A stretch of 64,000 nucleotides of DNA from Dentipellis sp. KUC8613 (Eukaryota; Basidiomycota; Agaricomycetes; Russulales; Hericiaceae), in assembly GCA_002286715.1 (NCBI GenBank), contig NSJX01000003.1:794680-858679 (forward strand), written 5' to 3'. Every line of letters starts with the position of its first letter. Positions within the stretch are counted from its first letter, which is position 1. Below are positions 11,612 through 23,416 of the stretch, one piece after another. The notes under the pieces are model-generated. The model did no database searches. It saw only the letters and a list, made by a program, of their open reading frames with translations, and was not told where the DNA came from. Both the position numbers and the translations under genes were made by a program.

Positions 11612-13011
11612 TATATCGGAATAGCAGGTGAAGATGGCGATTGATCGACACCATTAGAAGAGTGTCTTAGGAAGAACTGTTGCTACCGGAACTGTGCTTT
11701 TAACCCCGACCATCTATCTCGTTCATTGGGCCGACAAACCTCTTATTCTCATGGTCGATGCATGGAGCGTTTGTCGCGCATGGCTCTCAGGTCCATGATC
11801 TTCATCCTGGCCTCGAATACAACCCCGCTCATAGTTTGTAAACACCTCCATGTGCTCCTCCGCCGACCTGCTGCAATGTAGCATGCTGCCCTGTCATGTC
11901 AAGATTGGTTGTGTAAGTATGGCCACGTCCTCAGCTGTCTCGCGCTCTAGCTGGTGACCCGAATCAAGGGCTACCATAAAGTATCATGCACGTTGTTTGG
12001 GAGAATTGTGTTTTCACAACTTTTGGCTGTGCGTCTCCCCAGGCCTTCGCAAAACCGTCCGTCGATGATATCGGACAGGCAGCGATAATCGCGAACGCAC
12101 TTCTGACAGTCCAGATCCGCAGTGGAAATCATCTTGTCGAAACACTCGGGGATTCCGAAGGGTACGTGATGAAATCCTTTCTTCGGGGGTATTATTCACA
12201 TCGAGCTGTTAGATGACGTCCCAGAAGCCGGGTTGACACCATTGTAGTAATCGTCTCCCATGAGCACGACGTCCTTCGCACGGACGAGCTGTTCTCGCCT
12301 CTCATTGACGTTCCTCATGGCGCAAGTTGCTGTCATTTTCTCGTCCTGGAGGCTTAGTATTCGTTATACTTAGCGTCCATGACGCGGGAGAGCTCCACGC
12401 CGGATGGTCATTCGGTCCCGTGTCGCTACTCATTGAATGGTCCGTCGGTATTTTTGCTATCTATCACTTTTAGAGTTGACATTTGCAGATACAGCAAAGG
12501 CCATCAATTCTTGTACTGGCAGATATTGTTTCTAGGCGAAGTAGAACGTGACGGGCGGCTTTTCCACATGTCTGCGCAGTCTGCCTTGTCCCATGTTCTC
12601 ATGAGCATCACGAACCGTAGCAAGGTCTTCGCCTCGGTCCATCACTGTCGGACACGGTTGCTCCTGTCGAATCCGGAGCGACCCAGAGAAGCAAAGCGGT
12701 CTTCTTTCCCTGGATGCACTTTCCTCGGGGAACCGACAGTCAGGAGATGATACTCGTGACAGGCTCATCGGCGCCCTATGATGTTTGTCAATCCTTCTAT
12801 GTTGCAATTTAGAAGACCGAGCAACGGCGGATGGAGGTCAGATTTCAACCAAGCTACCACATGGACTCGCAATATTGTTTTGATTATACTTATCTGCAGG
12901 ATGGGAAAAGCACTCTCCTGTGGGCTATAAAGCTCAGCTCGTACAGAGTTCAGATCGTTGTGCTCCACTTGGTCCACATCGCCCACTCACCACGAGTCCT
13001 ATTCTCTCGAC
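11612..13011. other. 1.4 kb intergenic region with coding-like minus-strand fragments
   Basis: No complete gene could be built. On the minus strand around 12230-12345 there is an open stretch containing KDVVLMGDDYYNGVNPASG, and around 12010-12165 one containing IPECFDKMISTADLDCQKC. Neither belongs to a family I recognise and no ATG-to-stop model connects them. They could be remnants of a lost gene. The 3' part is the promoter of the aspartic protease gene. Confidence 0.35.
12926..12931 (+). promoter_or_regulatory. TATA box of the aspartic protease gene
   Basis: TATAAA 86 bases upstream of the protease start codon, within GGGCTATAAAGC. The distance and the strongly expressed secreted-protein context fit a core promoter element. 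Confidence 0.6.
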
Positions 13012-14703
13012 ATGTTCCCAACTGCAGCACTCACCACCCTGCTCCTGCTCGCCTTGTCGGTGGCTTCGAAGCCCGTGGTCATCCGCGAGTCTCACGTTAC
13101 CCTGCCTTTCGCCAAGTCGGTGAATGTCACTGGCGCCCACGACCTCGTCAACAAGGACAAGGCTCGCGCCAAGGCCCTCCGTGCTCGTGCTGAGGCAAAA
13201 CTCAATGGCTCGCAGTTGAGCGATGACGCCGTGATCAGCATCCCCGTCGAGAATCAGGCCGTAATTTACACCGCGAACGTCGGTGTAGGCAGTCCCGCCA
13301 CGACCTGTGAGTCTCAGGATTTATCCTGCTAAGTTTGAGGACCGCTCATTCTATTTCTAGACAGCCTTTTGATCGACACGGGAAGCTCTAACACCTGGGT
13401 TGGCGCTGGCAAGTCCTACGTCAAGACTAGCACCAGCAAGCAAACTTCCAATCGCGTGGTATGTCTCCACAGTCTCTTTCGCCGTCAGTATTGCTGATAC
13501 GGCGCGCGATAGTCGGTGACTTATGGCTCTGGCTCTTTCTCCGGTAAGCTTCTCGGCTCGTGGTTTTGAGTGAAAAAATCATCTGACGTTTCACGGCCAC
13601 AAAGGGACGGAGTTCACGGACACTGTCACCCTGGGCTCCGGACTTACGATTTCCGGACAGTCCATTGGTGTTGCTTCTCGCTCCGAGGGCTTCGATGGTT
13701 TCGATGGTATCTTGGGGTACGGACTTTCTTGCATCCTGACGTTGCACATGATTGACCCCCCGAATACAGTATCGGACCCGTCGACCTTACAGTCGGTGAG
13801 AATACCGCATTGTCACATATTGCGTATTGCTTATTGACTTGATCGATCTTGCCATAGGAACGCTGTCTCCCGGCACAAGCACGGCCATTCCTACCGTAAC
13901 GGATAACCTCTTCAGCAAGGGCACGATTACCAGCAACCTCGTTGCCGTGTCATTTGAGCCGCCGACCTCGGAAGCCGACACCAATGGAGAGCTCACCTTC
14001 GGTGGCACCGATTCGAGCAAGTTCACAGGCTCTATCACCTTCTCGTAAGTGGAGTCTTCGACGTCTCCTCGGGATATCATTGGGCTAATGTGGAGGCCGA
14101 CAGTCCCCTCACGAGCACCTCCCCCGCCAGCGAATTCTGGGGAATCAACCAGTCTATCAAATATGGTTCGACGACCATCCTCTCTACTACTGCCGGCATC
14201 GTCGACACTGGTACCACCCTCGTTCTTATTGCTTCCGGTGAGGATGAGCTGCTCCTTAAGGTATACAAAGTCTCACATGGTCACAACAGACGCATTCAGC
14301 CGTTACCGCTCTGCTACTGGCGCTACGGAGGACAACCAGACCGGTCTCCTGAAGCTGACCACTGCTCAGTTCAACAACCTCCAGAGTCTGTTCTTCACCA
14401 CGGGAGGCGTGAGTATTCATAACCGTCTCTAGAACTTCCCGGACATTAATATCTTCACATTACTAGACCTCTTTCGAGCTGACTGCTAACGCTCAAATTT
14501 GGCCCCGTGCCCTCAACTCTGCCATCGGCGGCACGGCCAATGGCATCTACCTCATCGTCAACGACATCGGCTCGAACTCCGGCGAGGGTCTTGACTTCAT
14601 CAACGGATTCACCTTCCTCGAGCGCTTCTACTCCGTCTTCGACACCGCCAACAAGCGCGTCGGCTTCGCCACCACTTCCTTCACGCATGCCACGACCAAC
14701 TAA
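13012..14703 (+). CDS. Secreted aspartic protease, A1 family (polyporopepsin-like)
   Basis: Pepsin-fold endopeptidase, secreted and likely acting at acid pH. The protein opens with a signal peptide (MFPTAALTTLLLLALSVAS) and a propeptide of about 80 residues containing KDKARAKALRARAEAKLNGS. The mature domain has both catalytic Asp motifs: LLIDTGSSNTWVGAG and GIVDTGTTLVLIAS. The flap region contains VTYGSGSFSGTEF with the flap Tyr. Further landmarks are FDGFDGILGIGPVDLT, TNGELTFGGTDSSKF and the C-terminal YSVFDTANKRVGFATT. The Asp-Ala after VLIAS is completed across an intron (g plus ac), giving DAFSRY. About eight short introns. Few Cys residues, as in polyporopepsin of Irpex. A TATA box lies 86 bases upstream. 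It probably serves external protein breakdown during wood or litter growth. Confidence 0.95.
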
Positions 14704-15426
14704 GGAGTATAACCCATCGTTCTTTTTCGTTTCTGAATTTGTTTGAGTATGTCGGGAGTGTAGATAACGCAGTCAGCAATTTGTATTTATTGCTAAATGG
14801 TTGCCATTCAAGTCTTTCTGTCGTTGTTGTAACTGAACGAAATGCACCGAACTCCGAGGTTTACCAGCTGCAGTGAAGCGGGATCACGCTAGTATTTGAT
14901 GACGAGCTTCAATCAACTGGCAACTCTAAATCTAAACTCGGCCTGCTCCACCGACCGCACGAAGTCAACCTCTTGGGAAGTAAGTCGACCGCAGTTACAT
15001 CCGATGGGAAGCATAAGTTGATCGCCGCCGAACTTCTTGGCGTTGGAGACTTGCTTGAGAAGATAACCTTTTTCCCCGCAGTCTTTCGAACACTTTCGAA
15101 TTGGAACCCACTTTTTCCGAGTAAACAGCCGTCGTAACCTCGGTTCATGCTGGAGCTTCACGAAGAATTCTTCGACCAAAGAAGCCTCAGAAAGCTTCGA
15201 GGGAGGCTGCAATGCGGGGGCTTGAAACGTGAAACACAGCTGAGAGAAGAACTGAGACTCGATGAGGGTTGCCCCCGCTGACTGAGGCCGCCATGAGTGC
15301 GGAAAAATACATGGTCCATGTGATTCGGAAACAACAGCTTACAATATACGAAAACCTCCGTTCATATTACGCGCGACAATGCCTAGAGTAAATCGGGCTC
15401 ACGACGGAAATCTGACCGGGAAAATG
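14704..15426. other. Intergenic between convergent genes
   Basis: Contains both 3' ends. A minus-strand open stretch at 14913-15212 (about 99 codons, with Cys pairs in KCSKDCGEKG and IGCNCG) lacks an ATG and matches no family I know, so I do not call it a gene. Confidence 0.4.
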
Positions 15427-17085
15427 TCAGTCTACCCAGCCTCCCGGGATGTCATCGTGTGCGCTGTGAGAGCCCGACTGCGACTGGGAAGTACCACTAC
15501 CATTGTGTGCGCCCGCGCTCCCGCTATTACCACCTTGACCAGCCTGACTCATTGCACCGAACAGCGAGTTGAGGACGCCGCCAACACCACCTACTGTAGA
15601 GTTGCCCCCACCAGGTGGCGGTGGAGAACGATTCGAGGGACTGCCGGGGCGACCTGATCCACCAGGTGCCCCCGGGGAATGATGTTCTGGCTGCGGCACT
15701 AACTGGTATCTGAAAAGGGGTGCATCAGTGTCCATGCAGTACCTGGGTCCGAATTACGCACCGACAAACAGGGCATGTGCCACTGGAGGTGAGCCACGGC
15801 GTTATACACGACTCGTGGAATGGGTGTTTGCAGGGCAATGTCACTACCACTTGGTCCGGTTCGTCGTCTGGCGTTGCTCCCTTGAGGGAAAATTGTTCTT
15901 TGCATACAGCACAGTCTTGTTGCAGCAGGGGTGCTGTGGACACGCTCAATGATTAACCATTAAATATCGCAGAGGTGCGATACGTACACTCCTCCTCCAA
16001 CACGTCGCGTTTCAGTTTGTCCATGACCTCCTGAGTCGCAGGAACTGGGCGGCCGGATTCTGAATTCTCCATGATTTGCGTGATGATCTGATCCAATGCT
16101 ATAGAATCGAATTTGAGCAAGCCTCATCACCTCAATTCGATATGCAGACTTGCCTTCCTGATTGAAGACGTAATCTCCCCAACGTCCATTCTCTGGCATG
16201 TCACCCATGAGGTTGAAACCCAGACTTGCCAGAGGGTTATCACGGCCGTCCCTCTGCGCGCGTTGTGCAAGCATTGACAAAAGATACTGTGCCATGAGCG
16301 GGCCTGCGATTGAGGGGCCTTCGTCGGCAGCACTAATTAGATGAGATTAAATATAGGTAGGTTGATCTAAGGCAACGCAGGATACATACGTGTCTTGCCT
16401 GGTTCTTCCTGATGTGGGTGGACCACCGAGAACGAAAGTTCGAGTACCTCGGCCCGGTGTCGTTCGGTTGAGTTCAACTCTGAATCCACTGCCGCCATTC
16501 TGAGGTCGGGGTTAACAGATCGAAAGACGGTACATAGATAAGCATGGATGGCACAGACCAGAGAATTTGCGGTACTTGGAGACGATGGGGGATTAGGAGC
16601 GCCCGATGTGGTCGGCGGGCTCTGGGGACGGGCGGCAGGATTGAATAATTGCCCCAGGTTCACTGTGGCGTCGACATGAACAGGCCGTTCCCTCGCGATC
16701 CAGGTACTTGACTCACTTAGAAACTGGTCAAACCCAGGTAAAGGAGGACCATCATCGAAAGCCGGTCCAGCTTCCTGAAATGCACGAGGATCGTCGGATT
16801 CCTCGATCTGTCGGCGGAGCCGAAGATCAGCTCTTGTGCGGGGATCAACGAGTTGGGAGAGCATACCTTCTCTACAAACGTGCCATTACATGAGGCACAA
16901 TGGGGATCCGGGACCTATATCGCTGACGGTAAGATGTCAGTATTCACAAAATGCAGAAGGGCCGCGTACCATTAGAGGTCTCATTTCTGCATGGCACTAG
17001 TCGGGACGATAAGAAGTGAGCTGCAATTTGATTGCAAACTGGAACTTACTTCGTGACAATACCACATGGGTTCTCTCGAGGACAT
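15427..17085 (-). CDS. RING-H2 E3 ubiquitin ligase, RNF115/RNF126-like
   Basis: E3 ligase that transfers ubiquitin from an E2. RNF126-type proteins work in quality control of mislocalised hydrophobic proteins with BAG6-like partners. The start at 17085 gives MSSREPMWYCHECHAEMRPL and then, after an intron, VPDPHCASCNGTFVEK: the N-terminal C-x2-C...C-x2-C zinc ribbon of this subfamily. The middle is disordered (FDDGPPLPGFDQFLS and a Pro/Ser-rich stretch). Then come FRVELNRTTPGRGTRTF, LASLGFNLMGDMPENGRWGD, ALDQIITQIME and the RING-H2 itself: DCAVCKEQF, LPCKHPFHESCITPWL, CPVCRYQL. The C-terminal 90 residues are Gly/Ser/Asn-rich. All eight zinc ligands are present. About seven introns. Confidence 0.93.
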
Positions 17086-17867
17086 CTCGGAAGGGGTACT
17101 TCTACAGCGTGGTCGATAAGGTATGAGATGAAGTCGGCGGGAAGGCGAGGGATATAAGGGCGGGAGGGCAGGGTGGGGGTAGAGTGTGGAAAGGTGAAGC
17201 TGTGTCAGCAGCATCTATGACGCTCGGTTTGCCATCGGCACAGACCGAAGTCTCTCCCCAACGCACCACTTCCTCCCCTAAGGATCTCTTGCTTTTGTTC
17301 TTTTGTATCCCTCAAACGTAAGTCCATCGCCTATCCTTCGCTTGGACGTGACGATTCCTGTGTTCCCTATTATACGATTTCTCCTATGAGATCATGTTTC
17401 GGGTATCCCTGATCTTTCACCTTCATTAAATTCTCTGTGCTGCTCGGGATCTGAAACCACCTGAGCTAATGCTACCTACACAGCACTCATGGCATGGATG
17501 ATTGTCGCAGCCTGCGGCGGAAGTCGTCCACTACGAGCCGATACTCAGAGAAGATATCCTGCATGCCACGTATGCAACGTGCAGATCGATGTGTTTCTTG
17601 TAATTCAAAATAGCATTGGTCGGAATGACCAGTCTAGTCTTCACCGCTTCATCTTTGACGTTCGAGAAGTATACCAGCTGATAGTGCGAACCAATCTAAA
17701 TGGACGAATAACTCGCATAAGTACCCCGGGAATATAAGATGGGACGGGGACCTATAGGTGGCAATACATACAAACAAATCACAACAGCGCGTTGATTGTG
17801 CCCGTGACCGTGTTCAGGTCTTTGTGCCCGCAACCTGTTCTCTCTTGCTCACCACTGAGAACTGACC
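17086..17867. other. Divergent promoter region, RING gene / aldehyde dehydrogenase
   Basis: Two divergent genes share this 0.8 kb. No motif-bearing open frame is visible; a short plus-strand frame near 17489-17737 matches nothing I recognise. Confidence 0.5.
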
Positions 17868-20343
17868 ATGGGGTCTCTTATCTCTTTCCTCCTTCACCCT
17901 TCATATACCCTGCGCACGAGAAGACACGACTACGACGACAACAACGTTGACGATCTCTTATACCACTTAACATTATTTTTCGCGTTTGGCATCTGGACCG
18001 TATTCAACCGGTACCAGAGTGTCCAGAACAGAGCAAAGTCATTCAAACTCGCCAAACCAGAAGTCGGTTCTATTTTCTCCCTAACCTTCCCAACATATAC
18101 TCATGTCATCGCAGGCCGCATCTCCCAATCATAGCGGTTTACGGATTACCGACCCTCATCTGGAGTCTCATAAATACGTCCATGGCCTCGCTCCCCCACA
18201 TGAGTCCCCCGACCGCGAATATATTACCAGCTTCGATCCGTCGACCGGCCTGCACCTGGGAACTTTTCTAGTTGATAGCGCAGGGGAGATTACGGAGAAG
18301 ATAGAGAAGGCGGCGAGGGCTCAACGTGAATGGAAACATTCTTCGTTTGCCGACCGGAGGCGCGTGGTGCGTAGTCTGAAGAAATGGCTTGTCGAGAACC
18401 AGGAGGCCTGCGTTCAGGTTGCTTGCCGTGACACCGGGAAGACTCGTACGATGACTTTTCTCCCTTGATTTCAATGATCTAACGAGATTACAGAGATTGA
18501 CGCCGCCCTTGGGGAAATATTGACGACGTGCTCAAAGATGGAATGGCTCATTCAGAACGGCGAGAGGTACTTGCGCCCAGAATCAAGAAGGAACAACCTC
18601 ATGCTCAGCTACAAGAAGTCCCAAGTGTACTATGAACCACTCGGAGTTGTTGCAGGCATCGTCTCCTGGAATTATCGTGAGTACGCCCTCAACGAGTTGT
18701 ATCTAGCCTGTGGGGTTAATCATCTTCTCAGCTCTTCATAATGCTTGGTCGCCCATCCTAGCAGCCATCTTCTCCGGCAATGGCATCGTTTTGAAGTGCT
18801 CAGAACATGTTATTTGGTCAACTCAATGGTTTATCAGAGCCATTCACGAATGTCTCCGAGCTTGCCATTTCGATCCCGAACTAGTGCAGGCACGTCTCCA
18901 CTTTCGTGAATTCAGGACAAGGACGTTGATAGAGCTACTATTATAGTTGGTGTGTTGTCTGCCCGATCAAGCAGAGGCGTTGACCCGCTCCCCGCTCATA
19001 AAACACATCACGTTCATTGGGTCAGAAAATGTTGGTCGGCTGGTGAGTTCTTATTTTGGTTTGATAGTGGCTACTGTGCCAATCATATTCAGGTTGCTAA
19101 AGCAGCCACGGAGCACCTGACACCGGTAACTCTCGAGCTCGGCGGTAAAGACCCGTGCATTGTCCTTCCTGGCACAGACGTTGAGAAATGGGCGAGCACT
19201 TGGATGCGAGGGATATTGTGAGTCCCAAGTTCGCGGAATCAGCTATAGCACTGATACGCCTGCCACAGCCAAAATGCTGGTCAGAACTGCATTGGCATTG
19301 AACGTATGATCGTGCATGCGTCACTGTATGATGAGGTTTACAGAATTCTGCTTGAACGGGCTCGCGCGCTTCGTCTTGGCTCTGCGCTTTCCGCTGATGG
19401 CGTAGGTAGTGGGGTGGACTGTGGATCCATGATTTCGACGGACCGGTTCCAGTCGTTGGAAGACATCATCCAGGATGCTGCCCATCAGGGTGCAAGAGTC
19501 GAACATGGCGGTGCACGCATCCGTCATCCATACCTTGAAAACGGCGCCTACTTCAGCCCGACGATTGTCGGTGAGGTCACTCCGGAGATGAACATTGCTC
19601 AACGCGAGTGTACGTAGCCCGGCCATTTCGATTTCGATCATACTCACGAATCCCGTAGTATTCGCACCTGTTGCAATCTTAATGCCGTACGAGACGATCG
19701 AGGAAGCCATCGACATCGCTAATGGAACGCGTTATGGGTTGGGTGCCAGTGTCTTCGGGCCTGATAGGTATCAATGCCTTGAAGTCGCTAAAATGTTGGA
19801 GTGTGGTATGGTATCCGTGAATGACTTCGGCGTTTTCTACGTGAGTCTACCACAGATCCTCTCGTTCATACTCCTTTGCTGACACGACACCTGCAGTTGA
19901 AGTGAGTCCAGAGACTCTGTTTTCTTCCTTCACCGTTAATAGTATCCACTCCAGCCAAGATCTCCCATTCGGAGGCACAAAGGGTAGCGGCTATGGTCGA
20001 TTCGGTCTGTCTTCATCTTCTCTTAGTATTTGCCTTGCTGAAGAGCTATCATTCTCAGGTGGTCCTGAGGGACTTCGTTCTCTGACAAATGCTAAAGCGA
20101 TAGTCGTTGACCGTTGGCCCTGGCTTGTGCAGACGAGCATACCAAGGCCCCTCGACTATCCTATACGCTCTTTGTCGCAAGGCTGGTATGTGTGGTTTTA
20201 TTAGCATCGATCTAAGTCCTGTCGTGCTGATACGCTCGTTCACTAGGGACTTTGCGAGTGGGCTTATTGCTCTCTTCTATGCGGATGGGTGGCTTGACAG
20301 TTTCCGGGGCCTCAACAAGCTGTGGAATGCTTCGAGAAGATGA
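17868..20343 (+). CDS. MSC7: MSC7-like membrane-anchored aldehyde dehydrogenase
   Basis: NAD(P)-dependent oxidation of aldehydes to acids; the yeast relative Msc7 is an ER-associated ALDH-family protein named from a sister-chromatid recombination screen. The start is at 17868, not at the ATG at 18103 that opens the next frame. The upstream exon encodes a membrane segment (LLYHLTLFFAFGIWTVFNRY) and joins through an intron at 18062-18113 in phase (KPE to AASPNHS). The catalytic domain shows PLGVVAGIVSWNYP, ITFIGSENVGR, TLELGGKDPCIVL (general-base Glu), QNAGQNCIGIERMIVH (nucleophile Cys, split by an intron before it), FAPVAILMPYETIEEA and DLPFGGTKGSGYGRFGG. The C-terminal tail after the fold (DYPIRSLSQGWDFASG, LDSFRGLNKLW) is characteristic of the Msc7 group. 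More than ten short introns. Physiological substrate unknown. Confidence 0.9.
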
Positions 20344-21176
20344 AATGCTGTCAGTGCGTCGGAAGTGCTATCGTCTTGGATATCTGTATCGATCGCTGGC
20401 CGACAGGAAAGCTATATCATACCCGCTGTCATCTATTTTCTGATATAATTGATCTATTGGTCTGTCTTCTGTGTTCCTCTGACCGCTGTCACTCCTAGAG
20501 ACTGTGGGACATCTCAGCAAACGTGCTGTGACAATGGCCCGTCCATGCGAATGGAAACATCGTTACTGGAATCCTAAGATGCAATAAGGATCTGTTCCAT
20601 ATGATAGCAACTCGGTGATGCACGTGCATGCCCGCAACTTACACCTTCCGGGCGCGAGGGAGGGACATCGGACGCGTGCAGTCTGTCGCATGCGGATGCA
20701 CACTGTCTCCACGTGGGTGCTCGATTTCTGCAGCGCCTTGATACCGCAGCTGAGGCAGGCGTAGGAATAATGGGTGAGTGGCGCAGGCTCCCACCTGCTC
20801 GAGGGCCGACGCGCGTGACGCCTGCTGATCTGTCTCACATGGAATATTCTGCTTCTCACCTTCGTTCCGGCCGCCTCTGCTTTCCCTGCCCTGTTGACCA
20901 GTGCTATTCGGCTGGCTTTATGCCGGCCTATCATTAGACTAGTCGAGATTGGGCAAGTAATCGGTGACCATATGCAAAGCTGATGCTTCGCCCTGTAATG
21001 CCGCACGGGCGACCTATTATCTACATCCATCCATACCGTCCGCCGTGACGACCGCCAACGTTCGCCCCACCGCTCGCATGCTTATCTGACAGCAGGGTAT
21101 ATAAGTTAGCCCTTGCAGGCTCTCTCATCAGTGCTTCTCGAGCCTGAGATCTTGAAGGTGCTAACACGTCCGCAGC
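20344..21176. other. Intergenic region upstream of RNase T2
   Basis: No supported gene. A minus-strand frame at 20563-21030 has no family motif. The right end is the RNase T2 promoter. Confidence 0.5.
21098..21104 (+). promoter_or_regulatory. TATA box of the RNase T2 gene
   Basis: TATATAA 79 bases upstream of the start codon, the same arrangement as in the aspartic protease gene. Fits an inducible secreted-enzyme promoter. Confidence 0.6.
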
Positions 21177-23215
21177 ATGTTCGCTCTCTCCTCCGGGGTC
21201 GTTTTGGCCAGCCTGGCTCTCGTCCAAGCTCAGGGGCTTGCCTCTGTGGACAGTCCTCACCTTTTCAAGCGTATCAACTCTGGGTGTGGGACTTCGGGTC
21301 AGACGTCGTGCTCGAACACCACTAAGCAGACCGACCTATGCTGCTTCCAAGCCCCTGGGGTATGCATCTGCCCCGCTTCTGCCATGGCGTTCCCTGCTAA
21401 TACCATGTCGTGTAGGGTCTCTTGCTGCAAACGCAGGTATGTGCGAGTCGTGTTAGCTGGCGACGGGGTACTGAAATACAGTCAGTTCTGGGATACCAAC
21501 CCCTCCACGGGCCCCAGCAATAGCTGGACAATCCACGGTAGGAGCGTCTATAGCATGAAGGGTCATTCGTCTGACTTTGATCGTAGGTCTCTGGCCTGAC
21601 AAGTGTGTAATCCATCGAGCTCCGATCTCCATCCGAAGACTGAAGTTAGCGGAATCATTGTAGTTGTGATGGGACCTTCCAAGAGAACTGCGACTCGAGT
21701 CGTGACTATACCAACATCGCTTCCGTATGTGCATTCATTTTGGCGTCGTTGGGGGCGGGGTCTTACAGGGCATCGGATCTAGCTCCTGCAAAACCAAGGA
21801 GCCAGTGACACGCTATCGTTCATGCAACAGGTAGCTGTCTGCTTCGTGACGGTTGGCACAACGAAGCTCATGCGTCTCTCAGTTCTGGGTCGACATTAAC
21901 GGGCAGAACGAACAGTTCTGGGAGGTGAGATTTCCACGCGAAGACTCGTATATTGATTGCATCCCTTACCGCCCAAAATAGCACGAGTGGGCCACGCACG
22001 GCACATGCATGAGGTGAGCTTGAGAAACACCTGCGTCGGTTCCGAGGTGTTGAGTTCTGCTGTGCAGCACGCTCGACACATCGTGTCTCCCGTCCGGAAG
22101 CCCCAAGGGTGCCGAGGTAATGCCGCGGTGTATTGAAATCCAATCAGATATTCACACCAATTGCGCAGGCGGTCGCCTTCTTCCAGCGGGTGGTGGCTCT
22201 ATTCAAAGTGAGTAAATGAAACCCTGGTGTAGCATTCAAGGCTCAAGTAGACGCAGACCCTCCCGACGTACGACTGGCTGCAACAAGGCGGCATCACGCC
22301 TAGTTCTAGCAAGACGTACACCCTGACGCAATTGACCTCGGCATTAAAGAGTGCATCCGGGGTGAGTCCACATGCAGTGTTCTCGTTCTAAACTTATTCC
22401 GACTGCTATGGCCAGTTCACGCCTGCGCTTGACTGTGATGGGAGCAATGTGAACCAGATTAGCTGGTACTTCCATCTGAAGGGATCTGTCTTTGATGGCG
22501 AATTCATCGCAATCGGTATGTTGGCTCTCATGCACGTCAAAGACATCGGTGCCTGACCATATGCCGAAACGCAGATGCCCCGGAGAAGGGATCATGCTCG
22601 TCCAGCGGTATAAAGTATCCCCCTAAGTCCGGATCGCCCACCTCCGGATCGCCCACCAGCACATCTGGGGTAAGCGCACGTTCCGTCTGTCAAATGCGAC
22701 ATACTCAATCCCATTGACACTTATAGTCGACCGGTCCCACTGGAGTGCGTAAATCTTTGCTTCATTGAATAGAAGTCGTTGACACCTCATCTAGCCCCCG
22801 GGATCCCTCCCTGCGAAAGCTACGATAAGTGCAGTGACATCGTCGGGTACCGTCGGCGGACTGCTGTCTGCCGGCAAATGGTCCACTCAGACCCCAGGCA
22901 CCTACTCGACTTCGGGATCTGCGTCCAGCTTCAAGCTTACCTCGTCCAAGGGCGCTTGTGGCGTATCAAGTGGCGAGTTCTCCTGCGGCAGTGGCTCGTC
23001 ATCTACGTTTTCCGCTGTGAGTCTGCACGCTTCGAATCGATGGCATGGATCTGACATCAATCTTGCAGGTTTCCTCTGGAGGGAACCTCCTGTTGGCGTT
23101 CGACGGCTCTACTGAGTTCTCGAGCAGTGCCAAGCCGAGTGGGCAGGACCAAGAGACCGTCTTCACCGGCAGCAGCCACGCGGTCACATTCAACCTCGCT
23201 TTGATATCCACGTAG
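21177..23215 (+). CDS. Secreted ribonuclease T2 with C-terminal extension domain
   Basis: Acid endoribonuclease that cleaves RNA through 2',3'-cyclic phosphates; secreted or vacuolar. Signal peptide MFALSSGVVLASLALVQAQG. The catalytic core carries CAS1 as NSWTIHGLWPDNCDGTF (split by two introns; the donor just before TGTGT restores the Asn-Cys) and CAS2 as FWEHEWATHGTCMS, with both active-site His and the Glu. Cys-rich elements CCFQAPGG, DTSCLPSGSP and ALDCDGSNVNQISWYFHLKG follow the family pattern. After a Ser/Thr/Pro/Gly linker (PPKSGSPTSGSPTSTSG) comes an extra domain of about 100 residues, GGLLSAGKWSTQTPGTYSTS to AVTFNLALIST, seen in fungal T2 enzymes of the Irpex/Lentinula kind and of unknown role. 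About ten introns, one internal region with several very short exons. Appears intact. Confidence 0.92.
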
Positions 23216-23416
23216 GAACGATGTATTCCAGGGACATAGTCGTGTAGCATTACTCGTACATCACCAGGCCCGTGTTCGTGAAATTGAATTGAGAATGTAG
23301 TTGTATACGCCTCCTCAGAGCCATTGCCAAGGATGCTCAACTTGGCGCTACTGCTTCGAGTAACAACCTGCAGCTGACCGCGCTTGGCTAGCTGTGTCGA
23401 CGTCTTATCTTTCGAT

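Noticed and set aside
14913..15212. 99-codon minus-strand frame with Cys pairs
   Set aside because: Opens with TTG, no ATG, no family match and no clear splice partner.
18103..18468. Alternative start of the aldehyde dehydrogenase at 18103
   Set aside because: An upstream exon from 17868 with a membrane segment joins in phase, matching the Msc7 group; the ATG at 18103 lies in the intron.
20563..21030. 155-codon minus-strand frame
   Set aside because: No recognisable motif and composition like intergenic DNA.
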